Shown here: positions 14,101-20,471 of the stretch, piece after piece
Position numbering within the stretch: position 1 is the first letter of the stretch
Layout of the letters: every line of letters begins with the position of its first letter
Assembly (NCBI GenBank): GCA_933822405.4
Contig: CAKOGP040001714.1
Coordinates: 62,001-126,000 of the forward strand
Source: Cylindrotheca closterium
Taxonomy: Eukaryota > Bacillariophyta > Bacillariophyceae > Bacillariales > Bacillariaceae
Direction of reading: 5' to 3'
Length of the DNA: 64,000 nucleotides
Notes under the pieces: model-generated
Told to the model about the DNA's origin: nothing
Databases searched by the model: none
What the model saw: the letters and a program-made list of their open reading frames with translations, nothing else
Translations under genes and position numbers: made by a program

Positions 14101-17100
14101 CAAGAGTGCAGACAAAGGAAAGAGCGCCTTGGGAAAGAGCGTCACCAAGAGTACAAAGGGTGATGGCAAGAGTGCCACAAGCAACTCAGGAAAGAGCACC
14201 GGAAAAAATGACTCTGGGAAGACCAACAAGGGTGACTCGACCAAAAATGATACTGGAAAGTCAAGCAAGGATGATGCTGGAAAGACTGATACCGGCAAGA
14301 TCGGGAAGTGGGGAGGAAAGACTGGACAAAGTGATACCGGAGCAACCGATCCATTTGATCAATTTGGTGATAGTAATGCCGACTCTGGAAAGACAGGCAG
14401 TGGCCCCAAGGGCTCTGGAAAAAATCCAGTGTCACTACCCACATCCGCACCGCAGGATTCAGGAAAATCCAAAGACAAGGGTGACGGCAACAGTAGTAGC
14501 AAGAGCGATTCAGGCAAGAGTTCAAAAAATGACTCAGGAAAGAGTGTCAGCAAGAGTACAAAGAGTAGCAAGAGCGACTCAGGCAAGAGTGCAGACAAAG
14601 GAAAAAGCGACTTGGGAAAGAGCGTCACCAAGAGTACAAAGGGTGATGGCAAGAGTGCCACAAGCAACTCAGGAAAGAGCACCGGAAAAAATGACTCTGG
14701 GAAGACCAACAAGGGTGACTCGACCAAAAATGATACTGGAAAGTCAAGCAAGGATGATGCTGGAAAGACTGATACCGGCAAGATCGGGAAGTGGGGAGGA
14801 AAGACTGGACAAAGTGATACCGGAGCAACCGATCCATTTGATCAATTTGGTGATAGTAATGCCGACTCTGGAAAGACAGGCAGTGGCCCCAAGGGCTCTG
14901 GAAAAAATCCAGTGTCACTACCCACATCCGCACCGCAGGATTCAGGAAAATCCAAAGACAAGGGTGACGGCAACAGTAGTAGCAAGAGCGATTCAGGCAA
15001 GAGTTCAAAAAATGACTCAGGAAAGAGTGTCAGCAAGAGTACAAAGAGTAGCAAGAGCGACTCAGGCAAGAGTGCAGACAAAGGAAAAAGCGACTTGGGA
15101 AAGAGCGTCACCAAGAGTACAAAGGGTGATGGCAAGAGTGCCACAAGCAACTCAGGAAAGAGCACCGGAAAAAATGACTCTGGGAAGACCAACAAGGGTG
15201 ACTCGACCAAAAATGATACTGGAAAGTCAAGCAAGGATGATGCTGGAAAGACTGATACCGGCAAGATCGGGAAGTGGGGAGGAAAGACTGGACAAAGTGA
15301 TACCGGAGCAACCGATCCATTTGATCAATTTGGTGATAGTAATACCGACTCCGGAAAGACAGGCAGTGGCCCCAAGGGCTCTGGAAAAAATCCAGTGTCA
15401 CTACCCACATCCGCACCGCAGGATTCAGGAAAATCCAAAGACAAGGGTGACAGCAACAGTAGTGGCAAGAGTGATTCAGGCAAGAGTGTAGACAAAGGGA
15501 AAAGCGACTTGGGAAAGAGCGTCACCAAAAGTACAAAGGGTGACGGCAAGAGTGCCACAAGCAACTCAGGAAAGAGCACCGGGATCAATGATTCCGGGAA
15601 GAACAATTCTGGAAAGACCAACAAAGGTGACTCAGCCAAAAATGATACTGGAAAGTCAAGCAAGGATGATGCTGGAAAGACTGATACCGGCAAGATCGGG
15701 AAGTGGGGAGGCAAGATTGGCCAAAGTGATACCGGAGCAACCGATCCATTTGATCAATTTGGTGATAATAATGCCGACTCCGGAAAGACTGGCAGTGGCC
15801 CTAAGGGCTCTGGAAAAAATCCAGTGTCTCTACCCACATCCGCACCAAAAGATTCAGGAAAATCCAAAGACAGTGACAACGGCAAGGCTGGAAAGAACAA
15901 TTCCGGCAAGGACGACGCTGGAAAGACCAGTAAGGATGATTCCGGCAAGACTGGTAAGCATGATACCGGGAAGAATAATGATGGTAAGACTGGCAAGGAT
16001 GACTTGGGCAAGACTGGAAAGATTGATGCTGGAAAGACTGATACCGGCAAGATCGGAAAGTGGGGAGGCAAGACTGGCCAAAGTGATACTGGTACGACAG
16101 ATCCATTGAATCAATTTGGTGAAAGTGATACTGACTCCGGAAAGACTGGCAGTGGCCCAAAGGGTTCTGGAAAGAATCTGGTCTCTCTACCCACATCTGC
16201 ACCAAAGGATTCAGGAAAATCCAAAGACAGTGACAACGGTAAGGCTGGAAAGAACAATTCCGGCAAGGACGACCCTGGAAAGACCAGTAAGGATGATTCC
16301 GGCAAGACAGATGCTGGGAAGACTGGCAAGAGTGATGATTCTGGAAAGACCAACGGCAAGGCTGGAAAGAACAATTCTGGCAAGGACGACGCTGGAAAGA
16401 CCAGTAAGGATGATTCTGGCAAGACAGATGCTGGTAAGACTGGCAAGAGTGATGATTCGGGAAAGACCGGTAAGACGGATGCTGGGAAGACTGGCAAGAA
16501 TGATTTGGGGAAGACCGATACTGGAAAGACTGGCAAGGATGACTCTGGAAAGACTAGTGCTGGGAAGACTGGCAAGAATGATGGTGGAAAGACAGGCAAG
16601 AATGATTCAACTAAGAATGAAGGTGGAAAGACGAGTGCTGGGAAGACTGGGAAGAATGATTCTGGAAAGAATGTTGTTGGAAAGAACCCAGTCTCCCCTC
16701 CCACACTCCAGGCTGTAACTTTTGAAAATCCAACATCCCCCCCTGATTCGGCGGCACAATTGATGAGCCAAACTCTGCCTTTGTGCGACTTGGACCTTAC
16801 CTTCTTGAACCAATGCAGCCATGAATGCCGCCATGAAGTATGCACTGAGACACCATACCGGATGCAAATGAGATACAATGGTGGAGGTTGCTATGGCACA
16901 AGTTTCAAGAGATGTCGGGGAAACAATGTTGATTACTGTTCCTGTGACAAACAAGAGCTTTCTTGTTCAGAATGGAATTCCGCCAACACATGCGAGGATT
17001 TCACCATGGATGGAAGAGTATGCAATTCGGATAATGCAGCCTGTGCTGACCAGAATAACAAGAACCCCACACCCGGATGCGGCCCGCCAGCGTCAACTGA

Positions 17101-18163
17101 AACCCACAATGTGTATATTGAAGCATTTGGAGGGAACGAACTATACTTCTCCGGACCAGTCAGTGCAGGCTCGACTTGGGAGTTGAGCACCGAGGGCGAG
17201 AAAGTGGCAGACAACACCGACATTTTCACATATGAATGGATTGATGGTATTGGCAAGGGCAGAATACTGCAGCACGTTGTCTTCCACAGCTCCTGCTCTG
17301 ATGATATGTCTGCCGGTGATCGATTTGGATCGCAACAACTTCTCGGATTTGATGCATTCTGTGATGTTTCATGCAGGGATGGAGGTTGCAAGGAAGTAAC
17401 AGAGAACGGGAACACATTTGGACGTCGGCGCACATCCTCGATCCTTGAAGATGTGTCGTCGCTTCGACTTGGCTTGGGCGCTGGCTCTATGCACAGCAGC
17501 GTACAACTGGAGCATGTCCTAACAATGTATACTCCGAGCGACTTCAGCTCACCACCACAAATCTTCAACTTCACCAAAGCGATGGGAGAGACAGTACGGT
17601 CAGCGGTACAACTTGATCTATCAGGCCTTCAATTGTCTTTTGGAAAGGATTACTCAGTCGCAGCAATTGTTACTGGTTTCTTGAATGGTGATAGATCTGC
17701 TCGATGTCAACAAGTTGCTCAATCGCAACTCAGTTGCGAGAAAAGAGCGACTCTGCAGTGCAGTTGTCCTCCATGTTTGGGGGAAAGCTTGGCAGGTCTT
17801 TCCGGTCCGGGCAAAGATGGCTCCAATGGCGGAGGTAGCCCAACGCCAAAGGCATCATCTAAGACCAAACCGTCGAACAAGTCCAGCAAGGACAAGGATA
17901 AGGACAAGGATAAGGACAAGGGAAAGAATCCACCTCAAGCACCAAAGCCGACGAATGCACCATTGATAAGTCCTCCTATTTCGAGGCCAACAAAACCACC
18001 AGGAAGGCCACCAGCTTTGAACAACCCCCCTCCGGTATCTAATAAAGGCAGCGGAAAGAATGACACGCCGGCCAATACCAAGGCTCCCAAAGATTCGGGC
18101 ACGGAGTCGAGTGGAAAGGAAACCAAGAAGATGACTGCCATCACCCGATCTGATGGCAAGTAG
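2..18163 (+). CDS. Giant modular secreted cell-wall protein, pleuralin-like Cys modules plus Lys/Ser/Gly block (5' partial)
   Basis: The frame is open from the left edge, so the true start and any signal peptide lie outside the window; the stop is TAG at 18161-18163. About 6050 residues are visible. Nucleotides 80-10570 encode 33 modules of roughly 60 residues, each with ten Cys. A typical spacing is C-x6-C-x3-C-x11-C-x7-C-x10-C-x-CC-x3-C-x8-C. The modules are joined by Pro/Ser/Thr linkers such as SPTPLPSPVPS. A Cys-rich globular domain follows (about 10620-11670), then a Lys/Ser/Gly/Asp block (about 11840-16680), a second copy of the globular domain (about 16770-17790) and a basic Lys/Pro tail. 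The composition and ten-Cys modules resemble the PSCD domains of diatom pleuralins, which are girdle-band proteins, and the basic block resembles silaffin-type polypeptides. A role in cell wall or adhesive is inference. No intron is needed anywhere. Module copy number depends on assembly quality. Confidence 0.85.
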   Translation, partial: GPTALPSPLPTGEPTLLPTDLPSPVPSAMPTECSYLIDKCPTACFESDPFMRPPLCLDFGRPDCDALPFDEGGCPECCPTECHGAKDRVDCSPTPLPSPVPSSKPSDMPSNFPSSSPTLEPSALPTSCSHLIDECPISCWEINPDDRPVSCASVGNRVCNALPLPIGVPCACCPDKCLNPQDRIDCSPTPIPSPVPSAGPSALPSSIPSLTPTNWPSPVPSPDPTVLPSPLPSPEPSAMPTSCSHLIDQCPPACWENDPSDRPMSCASIGSTVCRNIPTPIGVTCNCCPDECLNPKHRVDCSPTPLPSPVPTTEPTIPKVIILETQKPSNTPSMMPSECANVIERCPFDVCFLPYSDPSRPADCTGSEIKRPDCDVLPFPDGCPRCCPFECRPDSPMFDIQPDGSPPICSPTMMPSPSPSSEPSINASVGPSATPSEAPTACSHLIDECPVACWETDSSDRPPSCASTGDTLCNALPLPIGIPCACCPDRCLDPQDRIDCSPTPLPSPVPSAAPSASPSLVPSVAPTDRPSPIPSPGPTVLPSPLPSPEPSATPTSCSHLIDECPIACWETDPNDRPLSCASIGSTLCRNIPLPPGIVCDCCPDECLDPQEKLNCSPTPVPSPVPSSEPTLAAVILMETTKPSNSPSMMPSECADVIDRCPFDACFLPYTDASRPGDCTGSEVNRPDCDMLPFPDGCPRCCPYECRPDSPMFDIQPNGEPPVCLPTMVPSPSPSLEPSIEASVGPSATPSDTPTACSHLIDECPVACWEINPNDRPASCASTGNTICNLLPLPAGVNCDCCPDHCLNPQDRIDCSPTPLPSPIPSPGPTDLPSLIPSSKPTDLPSPVPSPGPTALPSPLPTGEPTLLPTDLPSPVPSAMPTECSYLIDKCPTACFESDPFMRPPLCLDFGRPDCDALPFDEGGCPECCPTECHGAKDRVDCSPTPLPSPVPSSKPSDMPSNFPSSSPTLEPSALPTSCSHLIDECPISCWEINPDDRPVSCASVGNRVCNALPLPIGVPCACCPDKCLNPQDRIDCSPTPIPSPVPSAGPSALPSSIPSLTPTNWPSPVPSPDPTVLPSPLPSPEPSAMPTSCSHLIDQCPPACWENDPSDRPMSCASIGSTVCRNIPTPIGVTCNCCPDECLNPKHRVDCSPTPLPSPVPTTEPTIPKVIILETQKPSNTPSMMPSECANVIERCPFDVCFLPYSDPSRPADCTGSEIKRPDCDVLPFPDGCPRCCPFECRPDSPMFDIQPDGSPPICSPTMMPSPSPSSEPSINASVGPSATPSEAPTACSHLIDECPVACWETDSSDRPPSCASTGDTLCNALPLPIGIPCACCPDRCLDPQDRIDCSPTPLPSPVPSAAPSASPSLVPSVAPTDRPSPIPSPGPTVLPSPLPSPEPSATPTSCSHLIDECPIACWETDPNDRPLSCASIGSTLCRNIPLPPGIVCDCCPDECLDPQEKLNCSPTPVPSPVPSSEPTLAAVILMETTKPSNSPSMMPSECADVIDRCPFDACFLPYTDASRPGDCTGSEVNRPDCDMLPFPDGCPRCCPYECRPDSPMFDIQPNGEPPVCLPTMVPSPSPSLEPSIEASVGPSATPSDTPTACSHLIDECPVACWEINPNDRPASCASTGNTICNLLPLPAGVNCDCCPDHCLNPQDRIDCSPTPLPSPIPSPGPTDLPSLIPSSKPTDLPSPVPSPGPTALPSPLPTGEPTLLPTDLPSPVPSAMPTECSYLIDKCPTACFESDPFMRPPLCLDFGRPDCDALPFDEGGCPECCPTECHGAKDRVDCSPTPLPSPVPSSDPTPMPTAAPTLLETQKPSNTPSMMPSECANVIERCPFDVCFLPYSDPSRPADCTGSEIKRPDCDVLPFPDGCPRCCPFECRPDSPMFDIQPDGSPPICSPTMMPSPSPSSEPSINASVGPSATPSEAPTACSHLIDECPVACWETDSSDRPPSCASTGDTLCNALPLPIGIPCACCPDRCLDPQDRIDCSPTPLPSPVPSAAPSASPSLVPSVAPTDRPSPIPSPGPTVLPSPLPSPEPSATPTSCSHLIDECPIACWETDPNDRPLSCASIGSTLCRNIPLPPGIVCDCCPDECLDPQEKLNCSPTPVPSPVPSSEPTLAAVILMETTKPSNSPSMMPSECADVIDRCPFDACFLPYTDASRPGDCTGSEVNRPDCDMLPFPDGCPRCCPYECRPDSPMFDIQPNGEPPVCLPTMVPSPSPSLEPSIEASVGPSATPSDTPTACSHLIDECPVACWEINPNDRPASCASTGNTICNLLPLPAGVNCDCCPDHCLNPQDRIDCSPTPLPSPIPSPGPTDLPSLIPSSKPTDLPSPVPSPGPTALPSPLPTGEPTLLPTDLPSPVPSAMPTECSYLIDKCPTACFESDPFMRPPLCLDFGRPDCDALPFDEGGCPECCPTECHGAKDRVDCSPTPLPSPVPSSDPTPMPTAAPTLLETQKPSNTPSMMPSECANVIERCPFDVCFLPYSDPSRPADCTGSEIKRPDCDVLPFPDGCPRCCPFECRPDSPMFDIQPDGSPPICSPTMMPSPSPSSEPSINASVGPSATPSEAPTACSHLIDECPVACWETDSSDRPPSCASTGDTLCNALPLPIGIPCACCPDRCLDPQDRIDCSPTPLPSPVPSAAPSASPSLVPSVAPTDRPSPIPSPGPTVLPSPLPSPEPSATPTSCSHLIDECPIACWETDPNDRPLSCASIGSTLCRNIPLPPGIVCDCCPDECLDPQEKLNCSPTPVPSPVPSSEPTLAAVILMETTKPSNSPSMMPSECADVIDRCPFDACFLPYTDASRPGDCTGSEVNRPDCDMLPFPDGCPRCCPYECRPDSPMFDIQPNGEPPVCLPTMVPSPSPSLEPSIEASVGPSATPSDTPTACSHLIDECPVACWEINPNDRPASCASTGNTICNLLPLPAGVNCDCCPDHCLNPQDRIDCSPTPLPSPIPSPGPTDLPSLIPSSKPTDLPSPVPSPGPTALPSPLPTGEPTLLPTDLPSPVPSAMPTECSYLIDKCPTACFESDPFMRPPLCLDFGRPDCDALPFDEGGCPECCPTECHGAKDRVDCSPTPLPSPVPTTEPTIPKVIILETQKPSNTPSMMPSECANVIERCPFDVCFLPYSDPSRPADCTGSEIKRPDCDVLPFPDGCPRCCPFECRPDSPMFDIQPDGSPPICSPTMMPSPSPSSEPSINASVGPSATPSEAPTACSHLIDECPVACWETDSSDRPPSCASTGDTLCNALPLPIGIPCACCPDRCLDPQDRIDCSPTPLPSPVPSAAPSASPSLVPSVAPTDRPSPIPSPGPTVLPSPLPSPEPSATPTSCSHLIDECPIACWETDPNDRPLSCASIGSTLCRNIPLPPGIVCDCCPDECLDPQEKLNCSPTPVPSPVPSSEPTLAAVILMETTKPSNSPSMMPSECADVIDRCPFDACFLPYTDASRPGDCTGSEVNRPDCDMLPFPDGCPRCCPYECRPDSPMFDIQPNGEPPVCLPTMVPSPSPSLEPSIEASVGPSAMPSLNPSLVPSLAPTVNELLACQLNIDIDDSCIVACNFDVCVERPFRMQMRYSGGGCEGTSFKRCPPDDPDSCSCTKEDTTCSTLNDNNSCEDFDVEGNVCNDLQQACERGVTLASTSGCGPPPSDENHMVYIEAFGRDELYFAGPVIVNSTWEAVTTQVEVEAYTDIFTYKWDDKTGKGRLMQHVVFDSSCTEKLVLGDQFGCQQLHEMDSYCQPSCNDGGCIDITEGGLTFGRRRISLLMETTAQIRLDKHIGSIARSATENSVQLEQVLGLYTPVDFSSPSALLNFSDAIGKIVPPSIELTQDGLIISPQSNYSVASIVTGFLNSDRSRPCQQIAEAQIGCRRVPQLPCQCPPCLASQLSTLPPVSGSPPSGEGPPPSGTPPSPSARPPTPQRTTHPTPQPTAASIISSTLSPTPVPPSKGGKGKAKSKGKSGKSKSKGEGKSGKSKSKDDGKSGKSKSKGEGKSGKGKSDSGKSANKSTKGDGKTGQFGKSANSKSTKGKSGKSNLGKSDDEGKSDFGKSATKSTKGDGKSGKTDLGKSDDKGKSESNKSVTKSGKSDSGKADDKGKSDSGKSATKSGKSDSGKGNSGKSNDTGKSDSGKSATKSTKGVSGSAKSNSGKSADKGKTDLGKSVTKSTKGDSKSSKSDSGKSAEKGKSGSGKSATKSAKGDSGSAKSDSGKNDATGKSKSDKSATKSGKSDSGKADDKGKSDSGKSATKSGKSDSGKSNSGKSNDTGKSDSGKSATKSTKGVSGSAKSNSGKSNDTGKTDLGKSVTKSTKGDSKSSKSDSGKSADKGKSDSGKSVTKSTKGDGKSSKSDSGKSADKGKNDSGKSVSKSTKSSKSDSGKSADKGKSDLGKSVTKSTKGDGKSATSNSGKSTGKNDSGKTNKGDSTKNDTGKSSKDDAGKTDTGKIGKWGGKTGQSDTGTTDPFDQFGDSNADSGKTGSGPKGSGKNPVSLPTSAPQDSGKSKDKGDGNSSSKSDSGKSADKGKNDSGKSVSKSTKSSKSDSGKSADKGKSALGKSVTKSTKGDGKSATSNSGKSTGKNDSGKTNKGDSTKNDTGKSSKDDAGKTDTGKIGKWGGKTGQSDTGTTDPFDQFGDSNADSGKTGSGPKGSGKNPVSLPTSAPQDSGKSKDKGDGNSSSKSDSGKSADKGKNDSGKSVSKSTKSSKSDSGKSADKGKSALGKSVTKSTKGDGKSATSNSGKSTGKNDSGKTNKGDSTKNDTGKSSKDDAGKTDTGKIGKWGGKTGQSDTGATDPFDQFGDSNADSGKTGSGPKGSGKNPVSLPTSAPQDSGKSKDKGDGNSSSKSDSGKSSKNDSGKSVSKSTKSSKSDSGKSADKGKSDLGKSVTKSTKGDGKSATSNSGKSTGKNDSGKTNKGDSTKNDTGKSSKDDAGKTDTGKIGKWGGKTGQSDTGATDPFDQFGDSNADSGKTGSGPKGSGKNPVSLPTSAPQDSGKSKDKGDGNSSSKSDSGKSSKNDSGKSVSKSTKSSKSDSGKSADKGKSDLGKSVTKSTKGDGKSATSNSGKSTGKNDSGKTNKGDSTKNDTGKSSKDDAGKTDTGKIGKWGGKTGQSDTGATDPFDQFGDSNTDSGKTGSGPKGSGKNPVSLPTSAPQDSGKSKDKGDSNSSGKSDSGKSVDKGKSDLGKSVTKSTKGDGKSATSNSGKSTGINDSGKNNSGKTNKGDSAKNDTGKSSKDDAGKTDTGKIGKWGGKIGQSDTGATDPFDQFGDNNADSGKTGSGPKGSGKNPVSLPTSAPKDSGKSKDSDNGKAGKNNSGKDDAGKTSKDDSGKTGKHDTGKNNDGKTGKDDLGKTGKIDAGKTDTGKIGKWGGKTGQSDTGTTDPLNQFGESDTDSGKTGSGPKGSGKNLVSLPTSAPKDSGKSKDSDNGKAGKNNSGKDDPGKTSKDDSGKTDAGKTGKSDDSGKTNGKAGKNNSGKDDAGKTSKDDSGKTDAGKTGKSDDSGKTGKTDAGKTGKNDLGKTDTGKTGKDDSGKTSAGKTGKNDGGKTGKNDSTKNEGGKTSAGKTGKNDSGKNVVGKNPVSPPTLQAVTFENPTSPPDSAAQLMSQTLPLCDLDLTFLNQCSHECRHEVCTETPYRMQMRYNGGGCYGTSFKRCRGNNVDYCSCDKQELSCSEWNSANTCEDFTMDGRVCNSDNAACADQNNKNPTPGCGPPASTETHNVYIEAFGGNELYFSGPVSAGSTWELSTEGEKVADNTDIFTYEWIDGIGKGRILQHVVFHSSCSDDMSAGDRFGSQQLLGFDAFCDVSCRDGGCKEVTENGNTFGRRRTSSILEDVSSLRLGLGAGSMHSSVQLEHVLTMYTPSDFSSPPQIFNFTKAMGETVRSAVQLDLSGLQLSFGKDYSVAAIVTGFLNGDRSARCQQVAQSQLSCEKRATLQCSCPPCLGESLAGLSGPGKDGSNGGGSPTPKASSKTKPSNKSSKDKDKDKDKDKGKNPPQAPKPTNAPLISPPISRPTKPPGRPPALNNPPPVSNKGSGKNDTPANTKAPKDSGTESSGKETKKMTAITRSDGK
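5101..8958 (+). repeat. Two tandem 1929 bp coding units (six Cys modules each)
   Basis: Units start at 5101 and 7030. They match the 2550 bp unit but lack modules B1 and B2, a 621 bp in-frame loss. A different short linker, containing DPTPMPTAAPT, joins module A directly to C1. All other modules keep their order and sequence. The two short units look identical to each other by eye. Confidence 0.92.
8959..10570 (+). repeat. Terminal partial unit (five Cys modules)
   Basis: This unit starts like the others, lacks B1 and B2, and ends after module C2 where the sequence changes into the C-terminal globular domain. Its A-C1 junction differs from that of the 1929 bp units: module A is followed by the linker normally found after B2 (TTEPTIPKV). 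The deletion relative to the long unit is exactly 630 bp. It falls in a stretch shared by the ends of A and B2 (about 263-300 and 893-930 in the first unit). Confidence 0.9.
13019..15460 (+). repeat. Five tandem 492/483 bp units in the Lys/Ser/Gly block
   Basis: An anchor (agtagcaagagcgattcagg) recurs at 13019, 13511, 14003, 14495 and 14978, giving three 492 bp and two 483 bp units (164 and 161 residues). Degenerate copies continue to about 16200. Each unit combines SDSGKS-type repeats with one less repetitive segment holding GKIGKWGGK and DPFDQFGD; this segment occurs seven times in the block overall. The units sit inside the giant coding region and stay in frame. Confidence 0.92.
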
Positions 18164-20471
18164 GAACTCTATGTACATTACATGTTAGAATAGAAATTAT
18201 ATGTTGAAATCAGCGTGTAGACACTGTGTTTGTTTTTCTTACTGTTCACCAATGATGTAGGCGGTGAATGACTCGCGAAAAGCAAGCTTGGCACTTGGCC
18301 GTACCCGAATTGTTGTGAATATGAAAAAGCCAAAAATCAGTGATGGTTCATCCATCCGTCCAGTTGCCAAGATAGTATTGTATCGTAATCTTGTTGGTTT
18401 TGACAAGTATGATATTCAAATGAATGGTGCGCCTGCAGGAAACGTCATGTGATGGAGGTGAGGTTTTGATCAGTGTACGTTATGATGTCCTACATTGGTA
18501 GCAGCATGTATGCATCTTCTCGTGATGAAACTATTTCCACATTGCCATTAACGTTTGTTTGAAAAATATCAGTGAGAGCCTGAAACCTGAAATCGATCTG
18601 AAGATGACAACTGAAAGCAACTGCGAGCTACAGTGCTGTGGAAACTCTGATGAATGAATCGATCAATGGATGGAGCAAGCAAAGTATGATAGACTTGATT
18701 TGATGTTTTTGGTAAAAGTATCTATCCATCTCGTTGTGATCCACATGGAGGTGTGATTGCGCCAACTGTGATGGTTTTGGTTGAAAATCAATAATAAACT
18801 CGTCAGATTGTGGAAAGAGAAAAAATGGTAAAAAGAAAGGAAAGGCTGCAAAAGAATACAACACCTGGGATTCCAACGTGGTCCCCCACCGTAGTACTAA
18901 CCAGGCCCGAACATGCTTAACTTCGCTGAGCGGACGGGAAGCGGTGCTGTCATGTTGGTATGGTCGTATCCGACAATTCACGTGATATTTGTGCACACAG
19001 AACTGGACATCTCTTTCATAGTCATCATTTTTCAAGTGGCGCAGGTGTGTGAACGGGTCGCTCTGCCTACTAATACTCAAAATATGTAGAGATGGAGCCT
19101 ATACCACAGTGGCAAACTCGATCTTTCTTCGGTACTCGGGCCGCTGCATGGATAGATCAACCATCGCGAGTCGTCTTTGGCTCATTGTAAACGATTATGT
19201 ACAATCTACCGACGCGGAAAGCTTAGCCTCTCGAAAATGGACAAAGGTGGAGTGTAGCGGCGCATTGCTTTTCATCTCTTTCATCCGGTAGGGCCTTCAC
19301 TCGCACATCTTGGGAGTGCTTAAGAGCAAGGACAAACGAGTTGAGCCGTAGGCGTGGGAAGAATCCGAGCGACCAGGGCGGTTTTCACCAGTCGCTCGCA
19401 TTGTACATACATGGATGGAGGTTACTGTTGTAATGAACTCGAACTCTTCTATTTTTTGGGCCCACCATCGCCCCTGTTGGGGTCCTCAAGCACACCAAAA
19501 CTGGTTCAAATTTCATGTTTGGGGCGAAATATCAGCAAGAACGTCAGAGCGAAATGGCCACTCACGGATCTCAAGTGACAATGAACCAATTGGAAGCTAA
19601 TGTTGGCGACAAATCCCAAAATATACTACTTCTTGTCAACGCCTGAGTCAGATAGTGACGAGTCTAAACCGTCATACATCAACCGTGAGAGTATGGAGAA
19701 CCAGTCATGGGCAGATGTTGTTCGAAAGATGAACGATTGAATTACAGTAGTTTAAAACTGTGTAGAGGGTTTTGGGATGACCGAAAGCATGAGTTTGCTT
19801 TGGCCATTCGAAAACTCTTATCCCAACTAAAGCAAGTTTTATTAACGACTTTAAGGTTCATAGTATTAGGACTACGTTACGCCGAACAACTGAAGACTGA
19901 TCGTCTCAGAGTATCGTAGGGTCTTTTATTATCTAACAGTTTGGAATGTTCAATTCTCAATACTAGACGATCAGAAATGAATCATTTGGGTCAGAATGCT
20001 TCGTAGAGTAACTCAGATGGAGACTATCCAACATTTCCAAGATACCATTAATCGTGGTATGAACCGATTTGGAGACAAGTCATTGTGCATCTTGAATTGG
20101 ATAATAAGTCATACTGTCCCACTTTCAGTGGATTTAGGTTGAGAATTCAGAATGGTGCATGAAGCCGGCTTGTTTGTGAAATACCACAGGCAAAAAATCT
20201 GATTCTTCGACACAGAGTGCTTTACAGATGTATAAGAGAGACGGTGCTTATGAGTTATCTCGCCTTCTTATAGGTTCTGAACCATCATTGTGCTTCAAAC
20301 TCTCTTACTTGTACCATTCGTGCCATTTTCAATTTCGACACCGCGATAAAAAGAAATCTGTGAGGTACTGCAAAAGCTTCCTTTTGGTTGAAGGAATCTA
20401 TGGATCATTAGACCAGCAATGAGAAAGGGTCGTCCATTGTTCCTACAGTAGTTAGATTGACTAGCATTAGA
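18164..20471. other. Intergenic region holding only the 5S rRNA gene
   Basis: Apart from the 5S rRNA gene I see no supported gene here. Short reading frames (for example 19707-19919) lack recognisable motifs and good start contexts. I found no snRNA-like boxes or tRNA. Confidence 0.5.
18854..18971 (-). rRNA. 5S ribosomal RNA
   Basis: On the minus strand the 118 nt segment carries the conserved internal control region of 5S rRNA, including the blocks GAAGTTAAGCATG and GGGCCTGGTTAGTACT. The ends were placed by helix I: GGATACGAC at the 5' end pairs over nine positions with GTTGTATTC at the 3' end, allowing G-U pairs. A short T run follows directly, as expected for a Pol III terminator. One copy is visible, not a tandem array. 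The gene lies between the giant cell-wall gene and the GST-like gene. Confidence 0.95.

Noticed and set aside
13019..15460. CRISPR-like array appearance of regular repeats
   Set aside because: Repeats are in-frame coding units of nearly 500 bp with no distinct spacers, in a eukaryotic gene.
11874..15491. A 1205-codon open frame on the + strand overlapping the Lys/Ser block in another frame
   Set aside because: Repetitive gga-aag-agc type codons leave all frames free of stops. The product is an Arg/Ala-rich artefact with no domain, while the main frame continues on both sides.
18264..18452. A 62-codon frame after the giant gene
   Set aside because: Short, no motif, and composition typical of 3' flanking DNA.
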